Source of the DNA: Nitrospirillum amazonense
Lineage (GTDB): Bacteria > Pseudomonadota > Alphaproteobacteria > Azospirillales > Azospirillaceae
DNA length: 64,000 bases
Direction: 5' to 3'
Assembly: GCF_007828045.1 (NCBI RefSeq)
Contig: NZ_VITN01000017.1
Span: 62,001 to 126,000 of the forward strand
The translations under genes were made by a program, and so were the position numbers. Positions within the stretch are counted from its first letter, which is position 1. Every line of letters starts with the position of its first letter. Shown one piece after another: positions 55,841 to 64,000 of the stretch. The notes beneath the pieces are model-generated. The model had not been told where the DNA came from. It saw nothing but the letters and a program-made list of their open reading frames with translations, and did not search any database.

Positions 55841-57832
55841 CTACAGCTCCATGCCGTCATTGGGATCGAGCGAGACCTGGCGGGCAACGCCGCGCATGAC
55901 GCGGGTCAGCCGCTGGTTGCGCGCGGCGTCGTCCTCTGTGTCGTCAGGCAAATCGATCTCAAACTCATTGTCGATCGGCGCCTTCTTTTCGATGGGGTTT
56001 ACCCGGTTGAGTTCGGGCTGATGCCGACGCTCGGACTCGGTGGAATCCTCTTCGTTGTCACCGCTCGTCGTTGGCGCAGTGTTTTCAGCCATGTCCGGGC
56101 GCGCGGGGATCGGCAGCTTGCTCCAATCGTCGGGCCGACCTTCAGCAGGCCGCGCCAGTCCCGGCGGTGACATGATGCGTTCCTTGAAGCGGGCATCTTC
56201 ATAGTAGCGCGCCTTCTTCGCCCGGATCGGCGGCGTCCCGGCGACCATGACGATCTCGTCGGTCGGCGGGAGCTGCATGATCTCGCCTGGTGTCAGGAGC
56301 TGTCGCGCGGTCTCCGAGCGCGATACCATCAAATGGCCGAGCCAGGGCGAGAGCCGATGCCCGGCGTAATTCTTCATCGCCTTCATCTCGGTCGCGGTTC
56401 CGAGCGCGTCGCTGACCCGCTTCGCGGTCCTTTCGTCGTTCGTCGCAAAGGAAACGCGCACATGGCAGTTGTCGAGGATCGAATTGTTCGGGCCGTAAGC
56501 CTTCTCGATCTGGTTCAGCGATTGCGCGATCAGAAAGCTCTTGAGGCCGTAGCCCGCCATGAAGGCCAGCGCGGACTCGAAGAAATCGAGGCGGCCGAGG
56601 GCGGGAAACTCGTCGAGCATGAGCAGCAGGCGATGCCGCCCGACCTTTGCTTGCAGATCCTCGGTGAGACGGCGGCCGACCTGATTGAGAATCAGGCGTA
56701 TCAGCGGCTTGGTGCGGTTGATGTCGGACGGCGGCACGACGAGGTAGAGCGTGGTCGGGAGCTTACCGCCCACCATGTCGCTGATCCGCCAGTCGCAGCG
56801 CCGCGTCACCTCGGCGACGACAGGATCGCGGTAGAGGCCGAGAAACGACATGGCGGTGGAGAGCACGCCCGAGCGTTCGTTGTCCGACTTGTTGAGCAGC
56901 TCGCGCGCGGCGCTGGCGATGACGGGGTGCGGCCCTGCCTCGCCGAGGTGGCTGGTCTTCATCATCGCGGCAAGCGTCGACTCGATCGGGCGCTTCGGAT
57001 CGGACAGGAAAGCGGCGACGCCGGCCAATGTCTTGTCGTCCTCGGCGTAGAGCACATGCAGGATGGCGCCGACCAGCAGGGCATGACTGGTCTTCTCCCA
57101 ATGGTTCCGCTTTTCGAGCGAGCCTTCGGGATCGACCAGGATGTCGGCGATGTTCTGAACGTCGCGGACTTCCCATTCGCCGCGGCGCACCTCGAGCAGC
57201 GGATTGTAGGCCGACGATTTGGGGTTGGTCGGGTCGAACAGCAGAACGCGGCCATGCCGGGCGCGAAAACCGGCGGTGAGCTGCCAGTTTTCCCCTTTGA
57301 TGTCGTGGACGATGGCCGAGCCCGGCCAGGTCAACAGGGACGGCACGACCAGGCCGACGCCCTTGCCCGATCGGGTCGGGGCGAAGCAAAGCACATGCTC
57401 GGGGCCGTCATGACGGAGATAGTCGCGGTCATACCGGCCGAGCACGACACCGTCGGGACTGAGCAGGCCCGCGGCTTTCACCTCGTCCTTTCCGGCCCAG
57501 CGGGCGGAGCCGTAGGTCGCCGCGCTTTTTGCTTCGCGGGCGCGCCAGACCGACATGCCGATGGCGACGGCTATGGCGATGAAGCCGCCCGACGCCGAGA
57601 TCATCCCGCCCTTGGCGAAGACCTTCGGCGCGTAAGCGTCGTAGAAATACCACCACCAGAAGAACGCCGGCGGATAGTAGATCGGTAGGCCGAACAGGGA
57701 AAACCAGGGCGCGCCGAGCTGCGCCTGAAAGCCGAGGCTCCATGCGACATATTGCGTCGCCGCCCAGGTGGTGAGCAGCACGATGAGGAAGACGACGGCG
57801 ATCTGGCCCCACAGGATTTTGGTCGCGGACAT
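55841..57832 (-). CDS. traG: Type IV coupling protein TraG/VirD4
   Basis: A 663-residue coupling ATPase that delivers the relaxase-DNA complex to the secretion channel. It has membrane segments at about 8-28, 43-62 and 78-96, Walker A PTRSGKG (152-158), the conserved GSAIVHDIKGENW, and Walker B LLLMLDEFPALGRLDF. The C-terminal 100 residues are acidic and variable. It lies 26 bp after the relaxase gene in the same orientation. Confidence 0.95.
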   Translation of the reverse strand: MSATKILWGQIAVVFLIVLLTTWAATQYVAWSLGFQAQLGAPWFSLFGLPIYYPPAFFWWWYFYDAYAPKVFAKGGMISASGGFIAIAVAIGMSVWRAREAKSAATYGSARWAGKDEVKAAGLLSPDGVVLGRYDRDYLRHDGPEHVLCFAPTRSGKGVGLVVPSLLTWPGSAIVHDIKGENWQLTAGFRARHGRVLLFDPTNPKSSAYNPLLEVRRGEWEVRDVQNIADILVDPEGSLEKRNHWEKTSHALLVGAILHVLYAEDDKTLAGVAAFLSDPKRPIESTLAAMMKTSHLGEAGPHPVIASAARELLNKSDNERSGVLSTAMSFLGLYRDPVVAEVTRRCDWRISDMVGGKLPTTLYLVVPPSDINRTKPLIRLILNQVGRRLTEDLQAKVGRHRLLLMLDEFPALGRLDFFESALAFMAGYGLKSFLIAQSLNQIEKAYGPNNSILDNCHVRVSFATNDERTAKRVSDALGTATEMKAMKNYAGHRLSPWLGHLMVSRSETARQLLTPGEIMQLPPTDEIVMVAGTPPIRAKKARYYEDARFKERIMSPPGLARPAEGRPDDWSKLPIPARPDMAENTAPTTSGDNEEDSTESERRHQPELNRVNPIEKKAPIDNEFEIDLPDDTEDDAARNQRLTRVMRGVARQVSLDPNDGMEL

Positions 57833-57858
57833 TGCTGCGGTCCTTTCTTCTTAGGTGA

Positions 57859-59598
57859 TTAGAGGCCGAGCCCCCGCTTGCGGCCGAAGCTCCAGTCGAC
57901 ACCGCCATCGCCGCGGGCGACCCCGGAGACGTGTTTGCCGAGCTGGCTTTCGAGGGACGGCGACCAGGGCACGAGCTGGAAGCCGAGGCCGTCATCGATC
58001 ATCGCGAAGCGGCCGGATGCGAGCGTCATGCGCTGGCGATAGGTGCCGGCGACATATTCGCCATTGCCGGCCGCTTTGAACGGCTGGCCTGTCTCCTTCG
58101 CGAGCCGGTCGGCAACGGCGTCGACCTCGCGGCGCCGAAGCGTCTCGATCAGGTTGCGGCTGAAGATGACGCGGCGGCCTTGCTGCTCGGCGAGACCTTC
58201 GTGGACCAGATGCTCCGCCCGTTGTCGCATCGCGTGCCGTACCTCGGCGCCGAAGCCGCCCTCCGACATGGCGACGGGTTCGCGGGCGATGGACTGCCGG
58301 TCGAGCCAGGTCGCGCCCGAGGCGTTCACCTGATGCTGGAGATCGAGATCGGAGCGGGCGGCGAGCGCGACGCGGCGTTCGCCGCGAGCATCTTCGAACG
58401 TGCGCAGCTCGACGATCGAGCCCGGCGCGCTGTCCCCCGCCGCATCGAGATGCGGCAGGCGGATGTGGTGGGTCCGGCCATCGACGCCGTCGACCACGGC
58501 ATAGGCCGTTCCCTTCAGCTCGTCATCGAGGCCGCGCTCGACCAGACGGCCGATGACCGGCACATCGAGGCTTTCCCCTGCCAGGACGTAGTTGCCCGAG
58601 CCGCGGTCGATACCGCGTTCGGTGAGCGCGCGGTGCATGCGCTTGATGATGTCGCCGCGTTCGCCGAGCTGGCGCAGCGTCACCTCAGCCTGATCGTCGA
58701 TCATCCACTGGCCAGGTCCGACTTCACTGGCGAGGCCGAGGGCTGCGAGTTTGCGCAGGCGGCCCACCTTCTCGACGGCGTAGGCGTCGGGCTGGCGGCC
58801 GATCTCCGGGGCGACATCGATGACGCCGGTCTTTCCAGCGTCGCGGACAAGCTGCCGATCAAGCTGTGTCCAGCGCTCCGCCTCGATCTGGCGTTCGAGC
58901 GTGCGGCGAATATCGAGATCCGTGCGCGGGCCAAGCTCTTGTGTGATGAGGTCACGCGCGCGATCGCGCATGCCCTCCTTGATGTAGTCGCGCGAGATCA
59001 CGAGGTCCTGGCCGTCGTCGCGGACGCCGCGCACGATCAGATGGACGTGAGGATGCTCGGTGTTCCAGTGATCGACCGCGACCCAATCGAGCCGCGTGTC
59101 CAGGTCCCTTTCCATCTGGCCGACTAGATCGCGGGTGAAGGACTTGAGGTCCGACATCTCCACGGCGTCGTCCGGTGAAACGATGAAGCGGAAATGATGG
59201 CGATCATCCTCGCATCGCCCGGCGAAGGCGCGGCCATCAGCTTCCTCCGTTCCCGGCCCGAACAGCCGGGCCTTTTCTCCGTCACGGGTCACGCCATCGC
59301 GGCGAAGATAATCGAGATGCGTGCCGAGCGGCGCGGTGCGGCCGGAGTGCCGCACGACGCGGGCCTTGATGACTGCGCCGCGCGTGCGCGCAGTGATGAG
59401 GCGGTTCGCCTGGATGCTGGCGCGCTGGCCGCGGCCGAAGCGCGAGCGATTGGCGGCAACGACGCGCCCGGAGCGCGAGACGCCGCCGCCCGCCTTCTTC
59501 GCCGCCGCCAGCGCCTGCGCGATGAAGGGCCGAGCCGACTGCGCGCGGGTTGACCGGATGCGTCCAGGCCGAACACGAAACTCGTGGTCATCGGCCAT
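57859..59598 (-). CDS. DUF3363 relaxase / mobilisation nuclease (VirD2-like)
   Basis: A 579-residue relaxase that should nick oriT and pilot the strand. The histidine motif is visible as EHPHVHLIVRG (181-191), with HHFRFIVSPDD (134-144) just before. The catalytic tyrosine is probably in HLDYLRRDGV (94-103). The C-terminal half is the DUF3363 region, typical of alphaproteobacterial trb-type ICEs (MOBP-like). ATG 59598 gives MADDHEFRVRPGR. Immediately upstream is the probable oriT. Confidence 0.92.
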   Translation of the reverse strand: MADDHEFRVRPGRIRSTRAQSARPFIAQALAAAKKAGGGVSRSGRVVAANRSRFGRGQRASIQANRLITARTRGAVIKARVVRHSGRTAPLGTHLDYLRRDGVTRDGEKARLFGPGTEEADGRAFAGRCEDDRHHFRFIVSPDDAVEMSDLKSFTRDLVGQMERDLDTRLDWVAVDHWNTEHPHVHLIVRGVRDDGQDLVISRDYIKEGMRDRARDLITQELGPRTDLDIRRTLERQIEAERWTQLDRQLVRDAGKTGVIDVAPEIGRQPDAYAVEKVGRLRKLAALGLASEVGPGQWMIDDQAEVTLRQLGERGDIIKRMHRALTERGIDRGSGNYVLAGESLDVPVIGRLVERGLDDELKGTAYAVVDGVDGRTHHIRLPHLDAAGDSAPGSIVELRTFEDARGERRVALAARSDLDLQHQVNASGATWLDRQSIAREPVAMSEGGFGAEVRHAMRQRAEHLVHEGLAEQQGRRVIFSRNLIETLRRREVDAVADRLAKETGQPFKAAGNGEYVAGTYRQRMTLASGRFAMIDDGLGFQLVPWSPSLESQLGKHVSGVARGDGGVDWSFGRKRGLGL

Positions 59599-59604
59599 GA
59601 CGCA

Positions 59605-59760
59605 AGCCCGCAATGTGCGAAAAATCGCGCTGATACAGGCAATTGGGCGTCAGGCGCACATTGCCGATAAGCACGGCAATGTGCGGAGCGCGCCAAAATA
59701 TCCTGCAAAAACAACCGCCCGACCGCCGCGCAATGTGCGGCCTTTTATCCTGCCATCGTG
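59605..59760 (+). other. Probable origin of transfer (oriT)
   Basis: The 243-bp gap before the relaxase gene is packed with repeats. GCAATGTGCG occurs at 59610-59619, 59676-59685 and 59730-59739, and inverted (CGCACATTGC) at 59655-59664. The second and inverted copies form a perfect 11-bp hairpin, CGCACATTGCC (59655-59665) with GGCAATGTGCG (59675-59685), loop 9 nt. Two sequences TATCCTGC, at 59699-59706 and 59746-59753, match the RP4/Ti-type nick consensus ATCCTG|C. Location, repeats and nick motifs together make this the best oriT candidate. Confidence 0.7.
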
Positions 59761-59841
59761 CGGTTGTTGTGCCTGCCTCTCCCCCTTGTGCCCTCCATGT
59801 CACGCCGAAATGCGACAGAGTGCGAAGGATACTTCCGCAGC

Positions 59842-60639
59842 TCATCGGGGCGTCCCCCCGTCAGAGCGAGCGACCACGATCGGGGCGTTCGAGTCTTCGG
59901 CGGTATCGGGAGTGCGCGCCGCGACGGAGGAGCGGCTGTCGCTCGACCGCGCGTTTTCCGATGGCGATGTTGCCGAACGAGCGTCGGCGGAACGCACGAC
60001 GAAGAGCGGCGCCTCCCGCCAATCCGGCGGCGGTGGCGGCGCAACCGATGGCGCGCTCGCCGGCGATGGCGCGCTCGCCGGCGATGGTGCGCCTAGCTGC
60101 GGAGCCAGCAGCGCGATGTAGGCCCGCGTTTCGGCGGGCAGGGCGCGGCCGGTCTGGACGTATTCGTCGTAGCGGCCAGGCCCCGCATTGTAGGCCCCCA
60201 GCATTGCGGGGATCGTGCGATAGCGGTCGAACATTTCGCGCAGGTAGGCAGCGCCTGCGAGTATGTTGTCGCGCGGATCGTAGGGATCACGCCCGAGCCC
60301 ATAGCGCACGCGAAGCGCGGCCCAGGTATCGGGCATGACCTGCATCAACCCCAGCGCGCCGGCCGACGATACCGCGCGCACATCGCCGGCGCTTTCGGCG
60401 CGTTTGACGGCGACGATCCAGTGTTCGGGAATGCCGAACCGCTGCGAGGCTTCGGTGACGAAGGCGGCGTGCGGATCGCCAGCGACCGTGCGCGCTGCCG
60501 ACACAGAATGGGCAAGAGCGGCGTCCGTTGCGCCCGCTGCGAGGGCCAGGCCGGAAAGGAGAAGGAAGGCCACGCGCCGGACGGTGTAATGCCGCCCGCG
60601 CGCATCCCGATGGCTCATCGCTGGACGGGGACCGGACAT
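59842..60639 (-). CDS. Lytic transglycosylase (TrbN/VirB1-like)
   Basis: A 265-residue SLT-family enzyme that would open the peptidoglycan for the transfer apparatus. It has a signal peptide (about 20-43), a catalytic Glu82 in AVKRAESAGD, GALGLMQVMPDTW, and the final AYNAGPGRYDEY motif. The tail after residue 180 is Pro/Ala/Ser-rich and includes a tandem 18-bp repeat in the DNA (60050-60067 and 60068-60085) encoding an Ala-Pro-Ser-Pro pattern, likely variable in length. Confidence 0.9.
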   Translation of the reverse strand: MSGPRPAMSHRDARGRHYTVRRVAFLLLSGLALAAGATDAALAHSVSAARTVAGDPHAAFVTEASQRFGIPEHWIVAVKRAESAGDVRAVSSAGALGLMQVMPDTWAALRVRYGLGRDPYDPRDNILAGAAYLREMFDRYRTIPAMLGAYNAGPGRYDEYVQTGRALPAETRAYIALLAPQLGAPSPASAPSPASAPSVAPPPPPDWREAPLFVVRSADARSATSPSENARSSDSRSSVAARTPDTAEDSNAPIVVARSDGGTPR

Positions 60640-60642
60640 CGG

Positions 60643-60990
60643 TCAGTCCTTCCCGGCGCGGTCGCGCGAGCGCGACCAGTGCAGCGACCAGGCGTTTCCG
60701 GCGTCATCGTCGCGGAACAGATTGGCGCGGATCGGCTGCGGCAGCGCAGGGTCGTCGATCAGTACGGCAACGTATTCGCCCGCGCGCTCGCCGGTGCGTT
60801 TCCAGCCCGCGCCGATTTCCGGACCGGCTTCGGCTTTGCCATCGTCGCTGGCGTGAACGCGGTAATCCGGCGCGTTCTCGGCATCGGAGGGCTCTGCCGG
60901 CACGATGACGACATCGCGGAAGAGCGTGAACGTCTCCAGCTTGCCGGCGAAACCCGTGTCCTGGCGCGTGAATTGACCAATCTGAGGCAT
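60643..60990 (-). CDS. DUF736 domain-containing protein
   Basis: A 115-residue protein beginning MPQIGQFTRQDTGFAGKLETFTLF, the DUF736 signature, with a later YVAVLIDDPALPQPIRANLF segment. DUF736 proteins accompany trb-type ICEs and large plasmids between the transfer and partition genes; their role is not known. Start 60990 is set by the family N-terminus, with codons upstream translating to unrelated sequence. Confidence 0.88.
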   Translation of the reverse strand: MPQIGQFTRQDTGFAGKLETFTLFRDVVIVPAEPSDAENAPDYRVHASDDGKAEAGPEIGAGWKRTGERAGEYVAVLIDDPALPQPIRANLFRDDDAGNAWSLHWSRSRDRAGKD

Positions 60991-61058
60991 GATGACTTCC
61001 TTTGCGGCGACGTTGGGAAAGCCATCGGTGGGCGCCGCCCCCGCCGATGGCGAGGTGT

Positions 61059-61604
61059 TCATCGCGTCGGTGCGCGCCATTCGAAGCGGCCCGTTCCGTC
61101 CTCGTCGGTCCACAGCGGGACGGCGCGGCCGATGATCTGGTCAGTGGAGGTCAGGCCGAAATAGCGACCGTCCAGGCTGTCGCGGACCTGCCAGTTCATG
61201 AGGAAGACTTCGCCGGTCGGGATACGGCGGCAGCCCTGCCAGACCGGGAGGTCGCGCCCGGCGCGATCACGCGGCAGCGCATCGCCCATCTCGAGGCCGT
61301 CGATCGTGACGGAGAGGTTCGAGCGGCAAACGGTCTGCCCGGAAACGCCGAGGATGCGCTTCAGCAGCGGGACGTCTTTGGGAAGATAGCCGCGTTCGGC
61401 CATGAAGGTCGCGAGCGGCTCGGGCGCATCGACGGCAACGAGATCGGTGATGTCGAACGGGCCATCGACGTCGATCGTGTAGAAGCCGATGGGGGCGCTC
61501 GCCGATGCGTTCCACAGGAACTTGATCGGCATCGGGGTGAGCGCCGGATAGCTGATGCCCGTGGTCGCGAGAGCCATGACGAGGAAGAGACCGGCGCGCG
61601 TCAC
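61059..61604 (-). CDS. traF: S26 family signal peptidase TraF
   Basis: A 181-residue membrane-anchored serine protease of the TraF type. An N-terminal hydrophobic segment (AGLFLVMALATTGISYPAL) precedes the catalytic Ser36 in SASAPIGFY and Lys82 in PLLKRILG. In RP4, TraF trims and cyclises the TrbC pilin; the matching TrbC is at 53904-54236. It overlaps the DUF2840 gene by 4 bp. Confidence 0.92.
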   Translation of the reverse strand: MTRAGLFLVMALATTGISYPALTPMPIKFLWNASASAPIGFYTIDVDGPFDITDLVAVDAPEPLATFMAERGYLPKDVPLLKRILGVSGQTVCRSNLSVTIDGLEMGDALPRDRAGRDLPVWQGCRRIPTGEVFLMNWQVRDSLDGRYFGLTSTDQIIGRAVPLWTDEDGTGRFEWRAPTR

Positions 61605-62122
61605 GACCGCGTCCTCCGGCGCAGGAGGAAGGCGCGATGCTGGTCGAGCGTATAGGGGCGCGGCTGATGTCCAGCCGCCATCCGATTGTGGACGTGACGC
61701 CAGTGTTCCGGCGAAACGGCGTCCGCCTCGATGTCGATCGCTTCAATGGCATCGACGTGGCGCAGCACGTCTTCGACCTTCGGCCATCCGTCGATCCTGA
61801 GCAGGATTTCACCGCCCGGCCGGACAAAGGGCAGCGTTTGGTAGGGCTCTCCGGGCTCGACCGCGCGCACGATGTCGATGCGCGAGATGATCGTGCCGAA
61901 GTCGTTGGCCGCCCATCGCACGAACGCGAATACGGTGTTTGGACGGAAGGAGACGACACGCCGGCGGCGGTCGAGGATCTGCTCATGCGCCTCACGGCCG
62001 AACCTGATCCAGTATTCGATCTTCTTCTCGATCCACGTCAGTTCGACGTGGGTCATGCTGTCATGGGGGAGCGCTGACGGCAGCGGGCCGCCGCGCATGC
62101 GTGGAGCCGCAGTGCCGGTCAT
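61601..62122 (-). CDS. DUF2840 domain-containing protein
   Basis: A 173-residue protein recognised by THVELTWIEKKIEYWIRFG, RVVSFRPNTVFAFVRWAANDFGT and the LRIDGWPKVEDVLRHVDAIEAI section. DUF2840 genes lie next to traF and parA in this ICE group; function unknown. 4-bp overlaps with both neighbours put it in one translational unit with the partition genes. Confidence 0.85.
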   Translation of the reverse strand: MTGTAAPRMRGGPLPSALPHDSMTHVELTWIEKKIEYWIRFGREAHEQILDRRRRVVSFRPNTVFAFVRWAANDFGTIISRIDIVRAVEPGEPYQTLPFVRPGGEILLRIDGWPKVEDVLRHVDAIEAIDIEADAVSPEHWRHVHNRMAAGHQPRPYTLDQHRAFLLRRRTRS

Positions 62123-62370
62123 GTGGGGTCTCCTGGTGTCGAGGGGAATTCACGCGCGAGCAGCTCGCGCAGCATGTCGGCGACGGTGACGCCGCGCCCG
62201 AACGCGGCGATCTTGATCCGGCCGCGCAGTTCGGGCGTCACATCGATGGTGAGCCTGGCGGTGAAGGCAGCGACGTCAGCGGCGCGTGGTGCGTCGTCCG
62301 CAGCCTTGATCCATTGGTCGGGATCGGCGGGGCGTGCGGCGAAGCCACGACGAGGGGATCGTTCGTTCAT
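62119..62370 (-). CDS. Ribbon-helix-helix partition/regulatory protein
   Basis: An 83-residue protein whose C-terminal half is a ribbon-helix-helix domain (ARLTIDVTPELRGRIKIAAFGRGVTVADMLRELLAREF), like ParG-type centromere-binding proteins. It overlaps the parA gene by 4 bp, so it is the likely DNA-binding partner of ParA and autoregulator of this operon (inference from position). Confidence 0.8.
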   Translation of the reverse strand: MNERSPRRGFAARPADPDQWIKAADDAPRAADVAAFTARLTIDVTPELRGRIKIAAFGRGVTVADMLRELLAREFPSTPGDPT

Positions 62371-63020
62371 TGTGCGCCCCCGTCGATCCGCAGACGCAGG
62401 AGTTCATCGGCGAAGGCCGCGATCTCGCGCGCGGCCGATGTCGCAGCGTCGAGTTCGGCGACCAGGCGGCCGGTCTGCGCGGCGGCGGCGAAGGCGATAC
62501 GTTGGCCGATGGTGGTGGCGAGCAACGGTGGATCGTGATCGGCCAGGGTCTCGGCGGTCTCGCGGGCCAGGACGGTGCGCGCACCGCAGCGATTGAGCAC
62601 GAAGCGGGCGACCAGTTCCGGGCGATAGACGCGGGCTTCGCGGAGCAGCGTCAGCATCTCGGCCGATGCCCAGCCGTCGAGCGGCGACGGCTGCACCGGG
62701 ATCAGCACGAGGTCGGCGGCGAGCAGCGCCGAGCGCATGAGGGCTGCGACACGCGGCGGGCCGTCGATGACGACGTGGTCGACATCGCGGGCCAGTTCCG
62801 GCGCTTCGCGGTGGAGCGTGTCGCGCGCCAGGCCGACGATGCCGAACCGGCGCGGCAGGCCCTCATGGCTGCGCTGCTCAGACCAGTCGAGGGCCGAGCC
62901 CTGTGGGTCCGCGTCGATCAGCGTGACGCGCTGACCGCGCCCGGCGAGTTCGCCGGCAAGGTTGAGCGCCAGCGTTGTCTTGCCAACACCGCCTTTCTGG
63001 TTGAGGAACGCGACGATCAT
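62367..63020 (-). CDS. parA: ParA family partition ATPase
   Basis: A 217-residue short ParA/MinD-like ATPase with the deviant Walker A KGGVGKTT (9-16), LIDADPQGSALDW (Walker A') and VVIDGPP (Walker B). The missing N-terminal HTH makes it a type Ib-like ParA, which pairs with small RHH proteins such as the one encoded next. It should maintain the circular form of the element in dividing cells. Confidence 0.93.
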   Translation of the reverse strand: MIVAFLNQKGGVGKTTLALNLAGELAGRGQRVTLIDADPQGSALDWSEQRSHEGLPRRFGIVGLARDTLHREAPELARDVDHVVIDGPPRVAALMRSALLAADLVLIPVQPSPLDGWASAEMLTLLREARVYRPELVARFVLNRCGARTVLARETAETLADHDPPLLATTIGQRIAFAAAAQTGRLVAELDAATSAAREIAAFADELLRLRIDGGAQ

Positions 63021-63238
63021 CGCGCACCTCCAGGCGGATCGAGGAGCGGAAGCTGATCGGGGGAAGCCGGTTCGCTCTCTTTCCGGCTCGTCTGAGCTGC
63101 TGGAGCACCCTTGAGCGGTGATTTCCCGGCGGCGCGGAGGTTCGCTGCGGCGGTGCGGATGAGGTTTTCCACATCGCGCGCGCGCTCTTCAAAGTTAGAT
63201 TCTTGGTTAGCCGGGGTACTGACCTGTGCCCTCTCGCC
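63017..63238 (-). pseudogene. 3' fragment of a backbone gene cut by the IS110 element
   Basis: An open frame upstream of parA, overlapping it by 4 bp, encodes a plausible charged C-terminus (STPANQESNFEERARDVENLIRTAAANLRAAGKSPLKG and onward) but has no start codon of its own. Further upstream the frame continues only as antisense of the IS110 transposase. In comparable elements a replication initiator lies at this place, so this may be its remnant; that identity is not shown by the sequence. The boundary at about 63238 is approximate. Confidence 0.45.
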
Positions 63239-63239
63239 A

Positions 63240-64000
63240 AGGTGGTGGCTGTGGCGATGATGCCGTCTGGAAGCGATCGTAGGAGGCGGTGCGCGGTGCG
63301 TCGCCGGGATCGGCGACGGAGGCGCGAAATGGACTACTACGCGGGACTGGACGTGTCGCTGGAGGCGACGAGCGTGTGCGTGGTGAACGGTGACGGCAAG
63401 GTCGTCCGGGAAGGGAAGCTGCCGAGCGATCCCGACGCGATCGAGCTGTTCCTGGCCGAGTGGGGCGTGCAGTTGAAGCGCGTCGGCCTGGAGGCCTTCT
63501 CGTTCAGCGCATGGCTGCATGCCGCGCTCGACGAGAAGGGGCTGCCGGTGACCTGCATCGAGACGCGCCACACCAAGGCGGCGCTGGCCGCGATGATCAA
63601 CAAGACCGACCGCAACGACGCGCGGGGCATCGCGCAGCTCATGCGCACGGGCTGGTTCCGGGCGGTGCATGTCAAGTCGCGCGAGGCGCAGGCGCTGCGT
63701 ATGCTGCTCGGCGGGCGCAAGGCGCTGCTCGGCAAGGTGCTCGACATGGAGAACATGATCCGCGGCCTGATCCGGCCGTTCGGGCTGAAGGTCGGGACGG
63801 TCTCGACCGGGCGCTTCGAGGCGCGGGTGCGCGAGCTGCTGGCCGGCGCGGACGATCTCGAGCGGATCGTCGAGCCGCTGCTGGTCGCCCGCGCCGCCAT
63901 GCGGCTCCAGTTCGCCCGGCTGCACCGGCTGGCGCTGGCGGCGGCGCGCAACGACCAAGCGGTGAAGCGGATGATGACGGTGCCGGGTGTCGGCGCGATC
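63240..64000 (+). mobile_element. IS110-family insertion sequence (partial, runs off window)
   Basis: The transposase gene and about 90 bp before it have no counterpart in the backbone and interrupt the frame upstream of parA. IS110 elements lack clear terminal inverted repeats, so the left end (near 63240) cannot be fixed by eye. The right end is beyond the window. The 5' non-coding part of such elements can encode the bridge RNA of IS110-type recombinases, here on the transposase strand between about 63240 and 63328 or at the other end. Confidence 0.7.
63329..64000 (+). CDS. IS110 family transposase (5' part)
   Basis: The first 224 residues of a DEDD-type recombinase; the window ends inside the gene. 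The RuvC-like catalytic residues are seen as Asp8 (GLDVS), Glu55 (GLEAF), and Asp94 and Asp97 (KTDRNDARG). The beginning of the C-terminal Tnp domain (MMTVPGVGAI, with the conserved PGVG) is at the edge. The enzyme is a seeker/IS110-type recombinase guided by a bridge RNA. ATG 63329 is preceded by GGAGGCG. Confidence 0.93.
   Translation, partial: MDYYAGLDVSLEATSVCVVNGDGKVVREGKLPSDPDAIELFLAEWGVQLKRVGLEAFSFSAWLHAALDEKGLPVTCIETRHTKAALAAMINKTDRNDARGIAQLMRTGWFRAVHVKSREAQALRMLLGGRKALLGKVLDMENMIRGLIRPFGLKVGTVSTGRFEARVRELLAGADDLERIVEPLLVARAAMRLQFARLHRLALAAARNDQAVKRMMTVPGVGAI

Overview
The window joins a GC-rich alphaproteobacterial chromosome to the left part of a large integrative and conjugative element (ICE). 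Positions 1-7285 are chromosomal: guaB, an RsmB/NSUN-type RNA methyltransferase, two GNAT acetyltransferases, an exported alpha/beta hydrolase and guaA. The guaB - rsmB-like - guaA neighbourhood and the base composition suggest a Rhodospirillales/Azospirillaceae-type host; this is an inference from gene order and protein style, not a database result.

Immediately after the guaA stop codon the composition drops and a P4-type tyrosine integrase appears, preceded by repeated TGACGGTAT motifs and perfect inverted repeats. The 3' end of guaA is a known genomic-island integration site, so the left attachment half is placed there. The other end of the element lies beyond 64000. Next come an AlpA-like excisionase/regulator, an HTH protein, and a translationally coupled trio of a large serine recombinase and two different ParB/RepB-like proteins (10025-13426).

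The cargo (13629-44596, about 31 kb) is a dense nucleic-acid-defence island built as two divergent operons around a 200-bp control region at 29124-29323. Leftward: a PD-(D/E)XK nuclease (AddB-like), a UvrD/AddA-like helicase-nuclease, a DEAD/DEAH helicase with a nuclease-like tail, a DUF6361 protein, a two-HKD phospholipase D-family protein and an SF2 helicase. Rightward: a BrxR/CapW-like winged-helix/WYL regulator, an SNF2-type helicase with a DUF3883 tail, a small possibly PUA/EVE-like protein, a giant sacsin-like GHKL ATPase, a DUF1156 DNA methylase and a DUF499 ATPase whose N-terminus carries a HEPN-type RNKLSH motif. The helicase-methylase-ATPase part resembles the predicted Hma / DUF1156-DUF499 class. 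The DUF6361-PLD-helicase trio, the AddAB-like pair and the sacsin-like ATPase, all beside one regulator, form a combination I cannot match to a named system. It is not DISARM (no DUF1998 protein) and not BREX (no PglZ or BrxC). Near-perfect terminator-like hairpins bound the cargo on both sides.

From 44740 to 63020 lies the ICE backbone: a LysR regulator, DUF2274, a full P-type mating-pair set (trbI,G,F,L,K,J,E,D,C,B in map order), a CopG-like protein, TraG/VirD4, a DUF3363 relaxase, a probable oriT with two RP4/Ti-type nick-like sequences, a lytic transglycosylase, DUF736, TraF peptidase, DUF2840, a ribbon-helix-helix protein and ParA. Upstream of parA the backbone is interrupted by an IS110-family element that runs off the window.
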